Below, one piece after another: positions 43,520 through 52,667 of a stretch of 64,000 bases of DNA. The number at the start of each line of letters is the position of its first letter. The stretch's first letter is position 1. Source of the DNA: Anaerolineae bacterium. GTDB lineage: Bacteria > Chloroflexota > Anaerolineae > UBA4142 > SHND01. Made by a program: the position numbers and the translations under genes. The notes below the pieces were generated by a model, which saw only the letters and a list, made by a program, of their open reading frames with translations, did no database searches and had not been told where the DNA came from. Location of the stretch: NCBI GenBank assembly GCA_021463195.1, contig JAJTXZ010000011.1:20557-84556 (forward strand), written 5' to 3'.

Positions 43520-44479
43520 TTATTTTTTCCTTTGCGGCTTGGGTTTACGCGATACTGAATTTGCGGCGCGCGCTTTGACCGTCACAAAATCAAACAACAA
43601 ACGCGCGCACATCACCGTCGTTTGTTTGGGCGCGCTGTCAAACACAGGATTAAGTTCCGCCAAATCCAACGCGTCCACCTGCGGCGCGACGTAACGCACA
43701 AAGTCAAGCAGCTGCTGCACAGTCAAGCCGCCGGGTTCCGCCCAACCTGTGCCTGGCGCTTCGCCGGGATTCAACGCGTCAATGTCAACGGTGAGGTAAA
43801 TTTTTTCCGTGCCTTGACGCGCCCACGCGAGCGCTTGTTTTGCCGCTGCCACCGCGCCCATTTCCGCAAACTCGGGCGCGAGAATTCTTTTCACGCCATA
43901 CTTGGCGCCGACGCCCCACTGCTGCGTCGTCGCATAGCCGCGCAATCCAACCTGCGCCATATTTTTGCCGCGCAAGCGTCCCAATTCCAACGAACGCGCC
44001 ATGCCACTGCTTCCCGAAATCGCGCCCTGCTTTTCGTTGAAATCCAACATGTCGCAATGCGCGTCGAGTTGAATCAAGCCCAAGTTGCCGCGTGTCGCGT
44101 CGTGCAACGCGCGGAACGCGGGATACGTGACGCCGTGATCGCCGCCAATAACGAGGGGAATAAATCCCGAATCAATCATTTGGCGCGTCGCGTCCGTGAC
44201 CTGTTGAATCGCTTTTTCATGGTCATAGAATGAAATCGCCACGTCGCCAAAATCTATCACTTCCACCGCCGACAAATCCACCAGTTCGCCGCGATCCATA
44301 TCAACGACCCGCCCATCCACCACGCGTTTGGCGAGCAGCAGATTGAATTGTTCGCGCAGCGCGGACGGCGCGAACCGCGCGCCCGGATTCGCGATCGAAG
44401 TGGACGCGTCATACGGCACGCCAAGATAACCAAATTTGATTTTCGGCTTGACGCGTGGCGCCAAAATTAGGTTTGACAT
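43520..44479 (-). CDS. speB: Agmatinase / ureohydrolase
   Basis: 319-aa arginase-superfamily enzyme. The manganese ligands are in GGDHGVTYP, IQLDAHCDM and LTVDIDALNP; the last motif has Asn where the family usually has Asp (DIDxxDP). Agmatinase converts agmatine to putrescine and urea; guanidinobutyrase and similar activities are equally possible on sequence alone. First gene of a four-gene minus-strand operon with HIT protein, amine oxidase and FAD-GcvT dehydrogenase, which together suggest guanidino-amine or polyamine breakdown. Confidence 0.85.
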   Translation of the reverse strand: MSNLILAPRVKPKIKFGYLGVPYDASTSIANPGARFAPSALREQFNLLLAKRVVDGRVVDMDRGELVDLSAVEVIDFGDVAISFYDHEKAIQQVTDATRQMIDSGFIPLVIGGDHGVTYPAFRALHDATRGNLGLIQLDAHCDMLDFNEKQGAISGSSGMARSLELGRLRGKNMAQVGLRGYATTQQWGVGAKYGVKRILAPEFAEMGAVAAAKQALAWARQGTEKIYLTVDIDALNPGEAPGTGWAEPGGLTVQQLLDFVRYVAPQVDALDLAELNPVFDSAPKQTTVMCARLLFDFVTVKARAANSVSRKPKPQRKK

Positions 44480-44542
44480 ATCGCCTCCCTGATAGATAAT
44501 CGTAGCTAATTCAAATTCACGTTAACGCAAAGGGGGTCCCCC

Positions 44543-45601
44543 ATGTCGCGCAGTCAAAAAATCATCATCGGCGTGCTGGTCGCTTTGATTCTTGCGACCT
44601 TTGCCGGAATCTTTGTGGCGTTGATTTCAATCTATCGGCAAAATCGCGCCGCGCAGATTGCCGCGCTGCCCGAACCTACCCCATTCCCGACGGTGGTCTA
44701 CCCCGCGACCTATACCGCGGTTCCGACTGTCCCAAGTCCGACATTTAGCGCGGTAGGCGGCGCGCCGCAGAATGGCGCCGCTCTGAACAAGACGCCGCGT
44801 CCGCGCGCGACGATTGACCCAAACAATCCGATTGCGGTTGCCATGAGCGAGGCAATAAAAAAATCGCAAGCCGCCCAGCAAGGACGCTTCCAAATGCAGT
44901 TCAGCATGGAAGGCGATTTGGGCAAAGAAATTCCCGCCGCCTATTCGCAAGATGGCAAGGTCACGCTCTTGGCGCTCGATGGCCAAGTCAAAGCCAAGGA
45001 TTCGCATATTTCTTTCAAGGGAGTCTTGGCGACTATGCTTGGCGCGAATCCCGACGTCGGCATTGAATTCATGAGCGTCGGCGGCAAGACCTATATACGC
45101 GGACCGCTGGTATTTCTCGGCATTACCGACAACAAATGGTACGTGGCAACCGGCGCCAATTCATTCGCGCCGGAAAATACCTCGCCCGACCAAATTCTTT
45201 CCGAGTTTGACAGCAATCTGAATTGGAGCGGCATCACCTTGGCAGGCACGGAACAATTGGACGGTCAAAATTGCCGCGTGTATCTCGCCGATAAAATGAC
45301 GACACTAGGCGGCATGCAAACAATGAGCGACGCCACCAACCAACTGCCATCCAATTTTGACCTCAATAATATTCGGACCGCCGAGACCAAATTCTGGATT
45401 TGCGACGACGGCTACTTTCATCAAATGACCTTGAATATTCAGGCGCAGAATAAACAAGACGCGACTCAAACCGTCGGACTCGCCATCATCGTGCATATGT
45501 ACGATTTTGACGGCAACTTTGAAATCCGCGCGCCGGCGAACGCGATCCCCTGGGATATGAGCAAATTTTTGAGCGTGACGCCGACACGACCATCGCAATA
45601 A
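44543..45601 (+). CDS. Membrane-anchored protein with Pro-rich linker, LppX/LolA-like
   Basis: 352 aa. One transmembrane helix (residues 7-30, IIIGVLVALILATFAGIFVAL), a low-complexity Pro/Thr linker (about 44-95, PEPTPFPTVVYPATYTAVPT), then an extracytoplasmic beta-rich domain with KDSHISFKGVLATMLG, GKTYIRGPLVF and DGQNCRVYLADKMT, patterned like LppX/LolA half-barrels that bind lipids. The specific function is unknown. The ATG directly follows GGGGGTCCCCC, which both contains the ribosome site and is self-complementary. Divergent from speB. Confidence 0.75.
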   Translation: MSRSQKIIIGVLVALILATFAGIFVALISIYRQNRAAQIAALPEPTPFPTVVYPATYTAVPTVPSPTFSAVGGAPQNGAALNKTPRPRATIDPNNPIAVAMSEAIKKSQAAQQGRFQMQFSMEGDLGKEIPAAYSQDGKVTLLALDGQVKAKDSHISFKGVLATMLGANPDVGIEFMSVGGKTYIRGPLVFLGITDNKWYVATGANSFAPENTSPDQILSEFDSNLNWSGITLAGTEQLDGQNCRVYLADKMTTLGGMQTMSDATNQLPSNFDLNNIRTAETKFWICDDGYFHQMTLNIQAQNKQDATQTVGLAIIVHMYDFDGNFEIRAPANAIPWDMSKFLSVTPTRPSQ

Positions 45602-46207
45602 ATTCTCAGCTGCGCCGCGTTTGGCTTGCTCACTCCGCGAACGCGGAATCGGATTCGAGCGCGTATGCCACTGCCTCTGCGATGTTCAGCGCTTGACCTT
45701 CAGCCCATGCCAGCGTAAAGGAAATATCCGCCTGGAGCGATGACGTAATCGCCTTGAAAATAACAGAGATGTCCCTGCGCGTAGAGCGTTTTGGCGCGCG
45801 CGGGCGAAACATTGGCGGGCTCAAGTTCCAGAGTTTGACAGAGCTGGATACGCCGCGCGCCGAGCAAACGGAATTGATAAACTTGGCGCGGCGCAATGAT
45901 TATGCGCAAGAAATCGAGTAAAAAGAATCGGCGCGTGCATCGCTTTTTGTATCGGAAAAGCTATTTATACGCGCCCGCGTCGGGCGCTTCAAAACTCTGC
46001 CAATTCGTCATCGGTCCCGAAATTTTCCGGAGGGACTGCCAGTCACATTCATTTCCAAACCCGATTTGATTTCCCGAAACGCGCGACAGGACGCGCGCAA
46101 GATTTAAAAGACGCCAAATCCCTCTCGCAATTATCCAAACAATCCACCAAAAAACGAGAACGCGGAAAAGAATGGCAGTCCTATATTTCGCGCGCAAGCG
46201 CGCTTTC
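45602..46207. other. 606-bp region with only a decayed gene fragment
   Basis: Between the LppX-like gene and the mutL stop. The part from 45910 to 46207 has no convincing gene; it is AT-richer than its surroundings. Confidence 0.5.
45630..45909 (-). pseudogene. Remnant of a TPR-containing regulator (frameshifted)
   Basis: The minus strand encodes ARAKTLYAQGHLCYFQGDY in one frame and continues as SSLQADISFTLAWAEGQALN in another. The joined text resembles a tetratricopeptide unit of large LuxR/AAA-TPR regulators (RAKALY-G-LAYFQGDY pattern). A frameshift near 45750 separates the two pieces. Identification rests on pattern only. Confidence 0.35.
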
Positions 46208-47983
46208 TCAACCCAACCGCCCAAACTCTTTTTGCAACGCCATTAAATTTAACTGCAGCATCGTCGGTCTGCCATGCGGGCAGGTGCGCGGCGAATTACA
46301 TTTTTCCAAATCGCGGATGAGCGCGCGCATTTCGTCGAGCGCCATCATCTGCCCGCCTTTGATTGCCGCGCCTTTGCAAATGGACATGATTAAACGCGCT
46401 TCGGCTTGCGCTTGGATGGGATTGCCGCCTTCATCGGTCAAATCCAAAATTTCGCGCAACGCCGCGCGCGGTTCGCGTTTTTGCAGCAGCGTTGGCGTGG
46501 CGCGCAACAGAATTGTATTGTCGCCAAACGGTTCGATGCGAAATCCCGCGCGCTCTAAATTTTCGCGTTCGCTTTCATACACCGCCCAGTGCGCGGGCGA
46601 CAATTCGACCGCTTGCGGTTCAAGCAAATTTTGCGCGGCGAAAATCATTTCGCGCTCGCTCAGCCATTTTTCGTACAAGACGCGTTCGTGCGCGGCATGT
46701 TGGTCCACGAGATACAAACCGTCGGGCCCTTCGCAAATGATATAGGTGGACGCGATCTGGCCGAGGACGCGAAGCATGGGGAGGGATGATGGAGCGATAG
46801 GGTGAGCGAGAGGTGGAACGAGTGTCTCGTTTTCAAGACCGAGTTGAGATTGTCCATCCTTCGCGGGCGGAATGAGATTGAGCGCGGCGTTGGTCATGGC
46901 AGAAGTCGGCGGACGAAAATCGGTCAGCGCAGTCGTCCCAAACGAAATCGTCGGCACGGGAAATTTTTCATTCAACGCGCGGCGCACCGCGCGTTGCGTC
47001 GCGCGATATACCTCATTCGGTTCGCGAAACCGCACCTGCATTTTTGTCGGATGCGCATTCACATCCACCGCGTCAGGAGGCAGCTGCGCGTTCAACACAA
47101 ACAATGGAAAGCGTCCGACCATCAACAAGGTGTGATACGCTTCGGTCACCGCGTACGCAATCGCGCGGTCTTCAACCCAGCGGCCATTCACAAACAAATA
47201 CTGCAAACGCCGATTGCCGCGATGAATTGAGGGAGGAGAAACGTAACCGTGAACGGAAAGATTGGAGACTAGAGATTGGAGATTATCCGAATTTGTTTGA
47301 TTTTCGGTTGACGCGACGGCAATCATTGCGCGGGCGATTTCGCCGCCGAAAACTTTCAAGAGGACATCGCTCAGTTTGCCGCTGCCCCCAGATTGAAAAA
47401 CAAGCTTGCCGTCGCTGACGAGCGAAAAGCGCACCTGCGGATACGCCAGCGCGTACGCATGAACAAATTCGGCAATGTGCGCGTTTTCGGCGCCGGGCGA
47501 TTTTAAAAATTTGAGTCGCGCCGGCACATTATGAAACAAATCTTCGACCGTGATGACCGTGCCGCGCGGCGCGCCGTGCGGTTGGTACAACAGCGTCTGC
47601 GCGTTTTCGACCTTAAAGATGACGCCATGCGCGTCGTCGCTCGCGCGCGTAATCATCGTTACGCGCGCGACGGACGCGATGCTCGGCAGCGCTTCGCCGC
47701 GAAAACCAAGCGTCCGAATGGCAAACAAATCGTCGGCGGAATCTAGTTTGCTCGTGCCGTGCCGCGCAAACGCGGTTGGCACATCCGCCGCCGCGATACC
47801 GCCGCCATCATCGGCGACGCGAATCAACCGCTGTCCGCCGCCGCGCACTTCGAGCCGAATATCGCGCGCGCCCGCGTCGAGCGCATTCTCGATCAACTCT
47901 TTGACCACCGAAGCAGGACGCTCGATGACTTCGCCCGCCGCGATTTTGGAAGCGAGCTCATCCGAAAGAATATGTATTGTCAT
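46208..47983 (-). CDS. mutL: DNA mismatch repair protein MutL
   Basis: 591-aa GHKL ATPase. N-terminal motifs ENALDAGA, DDGGGI, RHGTSKL and GFRGEALPSIA are intact. The C-terminal domain carries the endonuclease motif DQHAAHERVLYE (DQHAx2Ex4E) and the zinc/helper motif CPHGRP, so it should nick DNA itself as in bacteria lacking MutH. ATG at 47983 is chosen because MTIHIL is the family start. A linker segment (NSDNLQSLVSNLSVHG) is encoded by a heptanucleotide repeat (47259-47287). mutS is not in the window. Confidence 0.95.
   Translation of the reverse strand: MTIHILSDELASKIAAGEVIERPASVVKELIENALDAGARDIRLEVRGGGQRLIRVADDGGGIAAADVPTAFARHGTSKLDSADDLFAIRTLGFRGEALPSIASVARVTMITRASDDAHGVIFKVENAQTLLYQPHGAPRGTVITVEDLFHNVPARLKFLKSPGAENAHIAEFVHAYALAYPQVRFSLVSDGKLVFQSGGSGKLSDVLLKVFGGEIARAMIAVASTENQTNSDNLQSLVSNLSVHGYVSPPSIHRGNRRLQYLFVNGRWVEDRAIAYAVTEAYHTLLMVGRFPLFVLNAQLPPDAVDVNAHPTKMQVRFREPNEVYRATQRAVRRALNEKFPVPTISFGTTALTDFRPPTSAMTNAALNLIPPAKDGQSQLGLENETLVPPLAHPIAPSSLPMLRVLGQIASTYIICEGPDGLYLVDQHAAHERVLYEKWLSEREMIFAAQNLLEPQAVELSPAHWAVYESERENLERAGFRIEPFGDNTILLRATPTLLQKREPRAALREILDLTDEGGNPIQAQAEARLIMSICKGAAIKGGQMMALDEMRALIRDLEKCNSPRTCPHGRPTMLQLNLMALQKEFGRLG
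47259..47287 (-). repeat. Heptanucleotide repeat inside mutL
   Basis: About four degenerate units of AGATTGG/AGACTAG. Same unit as the repeats in murE (61110-61158, 61898-61958). Read in frame as Gln/Ser/Asn/Leu-rich peptide. Confidence 0.7.
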
Positions 47984-48124
47984 AGCGAGGTGTAGACTCG
48001 AAAAAATTGTATCACAATATTGAAAATTCATTGCCGACAATTTTACGCGTGCGCAAGCCCGCGCCAGCAATTCGACGCGCGGCAGACGCGCGGCGTTTTT
48101 CAACGAATCAAGACTATGCGCATT

Positions 48125-48153
48125 TTGGTTTTTTGCGAACGCGCAGATACAAT
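48125..48153 (+). promoter_or_regulatory. Possible promoter of the dehydratase gene
   Basis: TTGGTT (48125-48130), 17-bp spacer, TACAAT (48148-48153), nine bases before ATG 48163, which would make an almost leaderless mRNA. Confidence 0.4.
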
Positions 48154-48162
48154 AGTTCTCTC

Positions 48163-49136
48163 ATGTTTCAACGCCCGCCAACCTTTATGGAAATTTGGCA
48201 AGCGCAAGCGCGCGTGCGTCCGTTTCTCGCGCCAACGCCGCTGCGCCAATCGCTCGCGCTGTCGGAACAATTCGACGCCGAAATTTTTCTAAAATTGGAA
48301 AATTGGCAGCCGACCGGTTCGTTCAAAGTGCGCGGCGCGTTCAATCTGCTCGCGCAGCTCACATCGGCGGAAAGCGCGCGCGGGCTGGTCGCCGCGTCGG
48401 CGGGCAATCACGGCTCTGCCGTCGGTTACGCCGCGCGGCATTTGCGTTTGCCAAACGCGCATATTTTTGTGCCGACGACTACGCCGCGCGCCAAAGTCGC
48501 CAAGATGAAACGTTACGGCGTAAACGTGCGCGAGGTCGGCGCAACGTACGACGACGCGCATCGCGCGGCGGATGAATATCAGCGCGCGCATAACGCCACC
48601 TTTGTTCATGCTTACGATGATGCGCGAACGGTCGCGGGCGCAGGCACAACCGCGTTGGAGATTTTGGAACAGCTGCCGACAGTGGATGTCGTCTTGATTC
48701 CGGTCGGGGGGGGGGCTTGAGCGCGGGCATGGCGCTGGCGTTCAAACAACTCGCGCCGCGCGTGCGCGTCATTGGCATTCAGCCCGACGCGTCGCCGTCC
48801 TTGCGCGATTCATTGCGCGATAATATTTGTTATGAAGAATACGCCGCCGCGCCGACGTTGTGCGATGGCTTGGCGGGCGGCATTGGCAAAATCGTCTTTG
48901 AAAGCGCGCGCCAAAAATTGATTGACGAAGTGATGGTGGTGAGCGAGCGCGCGACGCGCCAAGCGATCGCCGAATTCGCGCGCGGCGAACAAATGATTAT
49001 CGAAGGTTCTGGCGCGGTCGGACTTGCCGCGCTGCTCGAAAATCCTGCGCGCTTTCGGCGTCAACGCGTCGCGCTGGTTCTCAGCGGCGCGAACATTGAC
49101 GCCGCGCGCTTGCGCCAAGTTTTAGAAATCGAGTAA
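48163..49136 (+). pseudogene. Threonine/serine dehydratase, frameshifted at a G10 tract
   Basis: PLP-dependent fold-type II enzyme (threonine ammonia-lyase family): LENWQPTGSFKVRGAFNLL carries the PLP lysine, then SAGNHGSAVGYAA and VVLIPVGGG. The frame breaks at 48706-48715 where ten Gs run through the PLP-phosphate loop. The second frame then reads LSAGMALAFKQLAPRVRVIGIQP to a normal C-terminus at 49136. Nine Gs would give GGG and twelve would give the usual GGGG, so the break is one extra or two missing bases. Apart from this the gene is intact, so a sequencing error or slippage-based switching is as likely as true loss. Confidence 0.85.
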
Positions 49137-49144
49137 ACAACACG

Positions 49145-49849
49145 ATGCTTAGATATATTTGGTTTGACCTCGACGAAACATTATATCCGCCGACGAGCGG
49201 CTTGATGTCCGCTGTCGGCAAGCGCATGCGCGAATATTTGGAACAAGAATACGCGCTGTCGCCAGAGCAAGCGCACGCGCTGCAAGTGCGTTATTGGCGC
49301 GAACATGGCACGACGCTGCGCGGTTTGATGCTCGAGCGCGCGATTGACCCGCATCATTTTTTGGATTACGCGCACGATGTGGATGTGGCGCAATATCTCG
49401 AACCGAATCCGCCGCTGCGCGCGCAGTTACAACAAATTCCGTACCGCAAAGTGATCGTGACGAACGCGGATGTGCCGCACGCCGAGCGCGTGTTGGCGCG
49501 CTTGGGCATCGCCGACCAATTTCAACGCGTCTTTGATATTGAATTCTTTGAATATGAATGCAAGCCCGCGCGCAGCGCGTACGAGCGCGTGCTGCGCGCG
49601 CTCGACGCGCGCGGCGATGAATGCCTCCTAATCGAGGACACAGCGCGCAATTTGGACACGGCGCGCGAATTGGGCATCCACACCATTTTGCTGATGCACC
49701 CGCCCGCGCCGGCTCAAGCGCCAGACGCGTGGCTCGACCCCGCCGCGCAAAATAAACCCACCGAATGTCCGGCTACCGCCGAGTTGTGCATGGACGATAT
49801 TTTACAGGTGAACGCCGCCATCGCCACGCTGGCGAGCCAAACGCTTTGA
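49145..49849 (+). CDS. HAD-family hydrolase (pyrimidine 5-nucleotidase-like)
   Basis: 234-aa phosphatase. The HAD motif I WFDLDETLYP puts the nucleophile Asp at residue 8 and the acid Asp at 10; motif II is VTNAD, and motif IV LLIEDTARNLDTARELG. The LDETLYP form is typical of the SDT1/pyrimidine 5-nucleotidase subgroup and of some plant-type phosphatases. The substrate cannot be fixed. It starts eight bp after the dehydratase gene. Confidence 0.88.
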   Translation: MLRYIWFDLDETLYPPTSGLMSAVGKRMREYLEQEYALSPEQAHALQVRYWREHGTTLRGLMLERAIDPHHFLDYAHDVDVAQYLEPNPPLRAQLQQIPYRKVIVTNADVPHAERVLARLGIADQFQRVFDIEFFEYECKPARSAYERVLRALDARGDECLLIEDTARNLDTARELGIHTILLMHPPAPAQAPDAWLDPAAQNKPTECPATAELCMDDILQVNAAIATLASQTL

Positions 49850-49857
49850 CCTGCGCC

Positions 49858-52044
49858 ATGTCTCGCCTGTCATCATTCGCGCGTTCCGAACACACGCTCG
49901 TTCCGCTCGGCTATTTGCTCGCCGCCGTGTTGATGAGTTTTCCGCTTGTCACGCAATTCAGCACGCACATTCCCGCCGTCGCCGGCGACGTTTGGAGTTA
50001 CCTGTGGGCGTTGGGTTGGGCGCGCGTCGCGACGCTGAATCTCGGCGCGAATCCGTTTCACACCGATTATATTTTTTATCCGCTCGGCGGCGCAACCCAA
50101 TTATTGTGGGCGACCGCGCTGCCGAGTTTCGCGTCCATTCCACTACAGCTGGCGTGCGGACTTGTGCCAGCGTTCAATTTCATGTATCTCGCCGCAAGCG
50201 TGTTGACGGGTTATGGCATGTATTTATTGGCGCGATACGAATTTAAATCTTGGCGCATCCAAAATCAGCGTATTCAATCCGCGGCATTCATTGCCGGCTT
50301 GGCGTTTACCTTTAGCGCGCTGCGGCTGGGTTATGGCTTGGCGTTCACAAATTTATTTCACGCCGAATTTATCCCGTTTTATATTTTATTTTTGTTGAAA
50401 ACGACGCGGACGCGCGGCTGGCGCAACGCGATATTAGCGGGCTTGTTTTTTGGCTTGAACGCGTATGTTGATTTTCAAATCGCCGCGTTTCTCGCATTGT
50501 TCACCGCGCTGTGGTTCGGTTATACGGGCGTCCGCGCGCGGTTTGTCCAAGCGAAAAATTTTCGCGGTTTGCGCGCGCCAAACCCCGCGGGCTTGCTTGC
50601 GCGTTGGCTCGTCATGTGCGCCGTCGCGGGCGCGGTGGCGCTGCCCATGCTCGGCATTGTATTGAATGATTTCGCCATCGAAGGCGGCAATTACATTCGC
50701 GTCTTTCCGCTGCAATATTCCGCCGAACGTTCGTATGACGCGCTGTCATATTTTTTGCCGAACGCGCGCAGCGCGCTATATCAAAAATTGCCCGCGCCGC
50801 GCATTGAAAATGTGAACGCGTCCGCCGCCACGCCCGATGAATCCGAATTATCGCCCGACCGCCAAAATTTTTTGGGTATCACGTTTTTGGCTTTGGCGCT
50901 AGGCGGCGCGATTTATTTTCGCCGCCGCATGTTTTTTTGGACGCTGATCGCGCTGACGTTTGCGATCTTGTCATTGGGTCCGATTCTGCATTTCGCGGGC
51001 GTCAACACGAATTTGCCCTTGCCGTTCACATTCATCAATCACGTGCCGTTCCTGAATAATATTCGTATTCCGATGCGCTACGGTTTGTTTGTTTTTTTGG
51101 GCGCGGCGCTGCTCGCGGGCGCGGGCGCGCTGGTTGCGCTGCGTTGGCGCGCATGGTTATTTATTCCGTTCGTCGCGCTGCTGCTCGCCGAAACAGCTGG
51201 ATTGCCCTATCCGACTTTGGAATTTCGCGCGCCGCGCATATATGAAAAAATCGCGCGCGTGCCCGGCGACTTTGCGGTATTGGAAATTCCATCTTTTTAT
51301 TGGCGCGACGCGGCGCAAAACGAAGCGTATCAGGTGATTCATCAAAAACGAATTTTGCGCGCCTACACCAATCGCATCGCGCCCGACCTGGCCGATTATT
51401 TTAATTTGCGTCAAACTCCAATCGTGGTGCGCAGCTTGCGAATTTTAGAGGGCGCGGAACGAGGCACCCTGACCGCAAGCGAAATCGCCCAAGACCGCGT
51501 CATGCGGGACGATACGTTGGCGTTTTTCAATTTGCGCTATGCAATCCTGCATCGTCAACAGTTGCCCGCCGCACGCGTGACGCAGCTCGACGAATATTTG
51601 CGCGAGGTGTTGGGGGCGCGCATAATTGACGACGACGGCGCGGTATTGGCGTACGAATTGCCGCAAACCAATTTCACCGCCGCCGCGCGCGCGCTCGATT
51701 TGGCGTCCAATGCCAATTTGATGTATCTTGGACGCGGTTGGCAAACGGAACCCTTGGCAGACGCAGACGGCTCGCAAGGGCGTTACGCCAGCGCGGCGCG
51801 CGGCGAGCTGTATCTGCCGCAATCGGATGCGTCGCAAGTAACGTTGGATCTTTTTAGCGCCGCGCCCGCCGCGTCAATGCGCGTCCAAATGAATGGCGCC
51901 AAGCTTGCAACCCTCCCTTTGCGCCAAGGTTGGGGGACCGGGACATTTGCCGTTACGTTATCCGAACGACTCAATCGGTTGAATTTATTTTTCGACCCCG
52001 CGACGATAAAACAATTTGCCATTGGCGCAGTGGAACAACCATAG
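49858..52044 (+). CDS. Large polytopic membrane protein, glycosyltransferase-like
   Basis: 728 aa. The N-terminal 450 residues contain about ten to twelve hydrophobic helices with charged loops (AGDVWSYLWALGWA early, FHTDYIFYPLGG), the layout of GT-C type mannosyl/arabinosyltransferases or YfhO-like proteins. The rest (from about 460) is extracytoplasmic and beta-rich. The early Asp in GDVW is a candidate catalytic residue. ATG at 49858 is nine bp after the HAD stop; the longer frame from 49765 overlaps that gene. Substrate unknown. Confidence 0.75.
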   Translation: MSRLSSFARSEHTLVPLGYLLAAVLMSFPLVTQFSTHIPAVAGDVWSYLWALGWARVATLNLGANPFHTDYIFYPLGGATQLLWATALPSFASIPLQLACGLVPAFNFMYLAASVLTGYGMYLLARYEFKSWRIQNQRIQSAAFIAGLAFTFSALRLGYGLAFTNLFHAEFIPFYILFLLKTTRTRGWRNAILAGLFFGLNAYVDFQIAAFLALFTALWFGYTGVRARFVQAKNFRGLRAPNPAGLLARWLVMCAVAGAVALPMLGIVLNDFAIEGGNYIRVFPLQYSAERSYDALSYFLPNARSALYQKLPAPRIENVNASAATPDESELSPDRQNFLGITFLALALGGAIYFRRRMFFWTLIALTFAILSLGPILHFAGVNTNLPLPFTFINHVPFLNNIRIPMRYGLFVFLGAALLAGAGALVALRWRAWLFIPFVALLLAETAGLPYPTLEFRAPRIYEKIARVPGDFAVLEIPSFYWRDAAQNEAYQVIHQKRILRAYTNRIAPDLADYFNLRQTPIVVRSLRILEGAERGTLTASEIAQDRVMRDDTLAFFNLRYAILHRQQLPAARVTQLDEYLREVLGARIIDDDGAVLAYELPQTNFTAAARALDLASNANLMYLGRGWQTEPLADADGSQGRYASAARGELYLPQSDASQVTLDLFSAAPAASMRVQMNGAKLATLPLRQGWGTGTFAVTLSERLNRLNLFFDPATIKQFAIGAVEQP

Positions 52045-52061
52045 AAATTTGACGCCGCTTT

Positions 52062-52463
52062 ATGAAAACAATTGAAACTCAAATCCGCGTGCGGTACGCC
52101 GAAACCGATCAGAGCGGAATCGTATACAACGCTCATTACTTGACGTGGTTCGAAGTCGCGCGCGGTGAATTTTTTTGGCAGCGCGGCATGGACTATGGGC
52201 GCGACATTGAAGCGCGCGGCTATCATTGGCCCTTGACCGAAGCGCATGTGCGCTATCATGCGCCCGCTTTTTACGGCGACCTATTGACAGTGCGCGCGTG
52301 GATTGGCGAGGTCAAGAGCCGCGCCATGACGATTCAATATGAGATTTCGCGCGACGGCAAAAAATTGTGCGCGGGATATACGACGCACATGAACATTGGC
52401 CATGACGGCAAGCCGGTCAACTTTCCCGATGACGTGCGCCAGATGCTGCTGGCGGACGCGTAA
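52062..52463 (+). CDS. Acyl-CoA thioesterase, 4HBT/YbgC type
   Basis: 133-aa hotdog-fold enzyme. RYAETDQSGIVYNAHYLTWFEVARGEFF has the catalytic Asp (about residue 15) and the YbgC-type helix. It hydrolyses acyl-CoA thioesters; the specific acyl chain is not known. It lies 17 bp after the membrane protein gene. Confidence 0.88.
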   Translation: MKTIETQIRVRYAETDQSGIVYNAHYLTWFEVARGEFFWQRGMDYGRDIEARGYHWPLTEAHVRYHAPAFYGDLLTVRAWIGEVKSRAMTIQYEISRDGKKLCAGYTTHMNIGHDGKPVNFPDDVRQMLLADA

Positions 52464-52607
52464 GCAAGCCGCTTGAATCAATGCTTTTGCCAACAGGTTT
52501 CAAGCTTTTGAACTCGGACGAACATGGTTCGCCGCGAGACATTTAAAAGTTTGAACCGCGCGCGCGGCTTGTTGGCAAAGGGATTAAAACTAAAATCGCT
52601 TTTGGAG

Positions 52608-52652
52608 GATGCCACCGGAACGCAGGGACGCGTTCCAATTCGCGGTGGCATC
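52608..52652. repeat. Stem-loop upstream of the LCP gene
   Basis: Outer arms GATGCCACCG/CGGTGGCATC (10 bp) and inner arms GGAACGC/GCGTTCC with a 6-base loop, ending 15 bp before ATG 52668. Either a transcription stop for the upstream genes (no T-tract) or an mRNA leader structure. It is preceded by GGAGG. Confidence 0.6.
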
Positions 52653-52667
52653 TTGTCGTGTCCGAGC

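Noticed and set aside
45961..46224. 87-codon minus-strand frame overlapping the mutL end
   Set aside because: Some hydrophobic character but no ribosome site or recognised family, and it overlaps the mutL 3-prime end.
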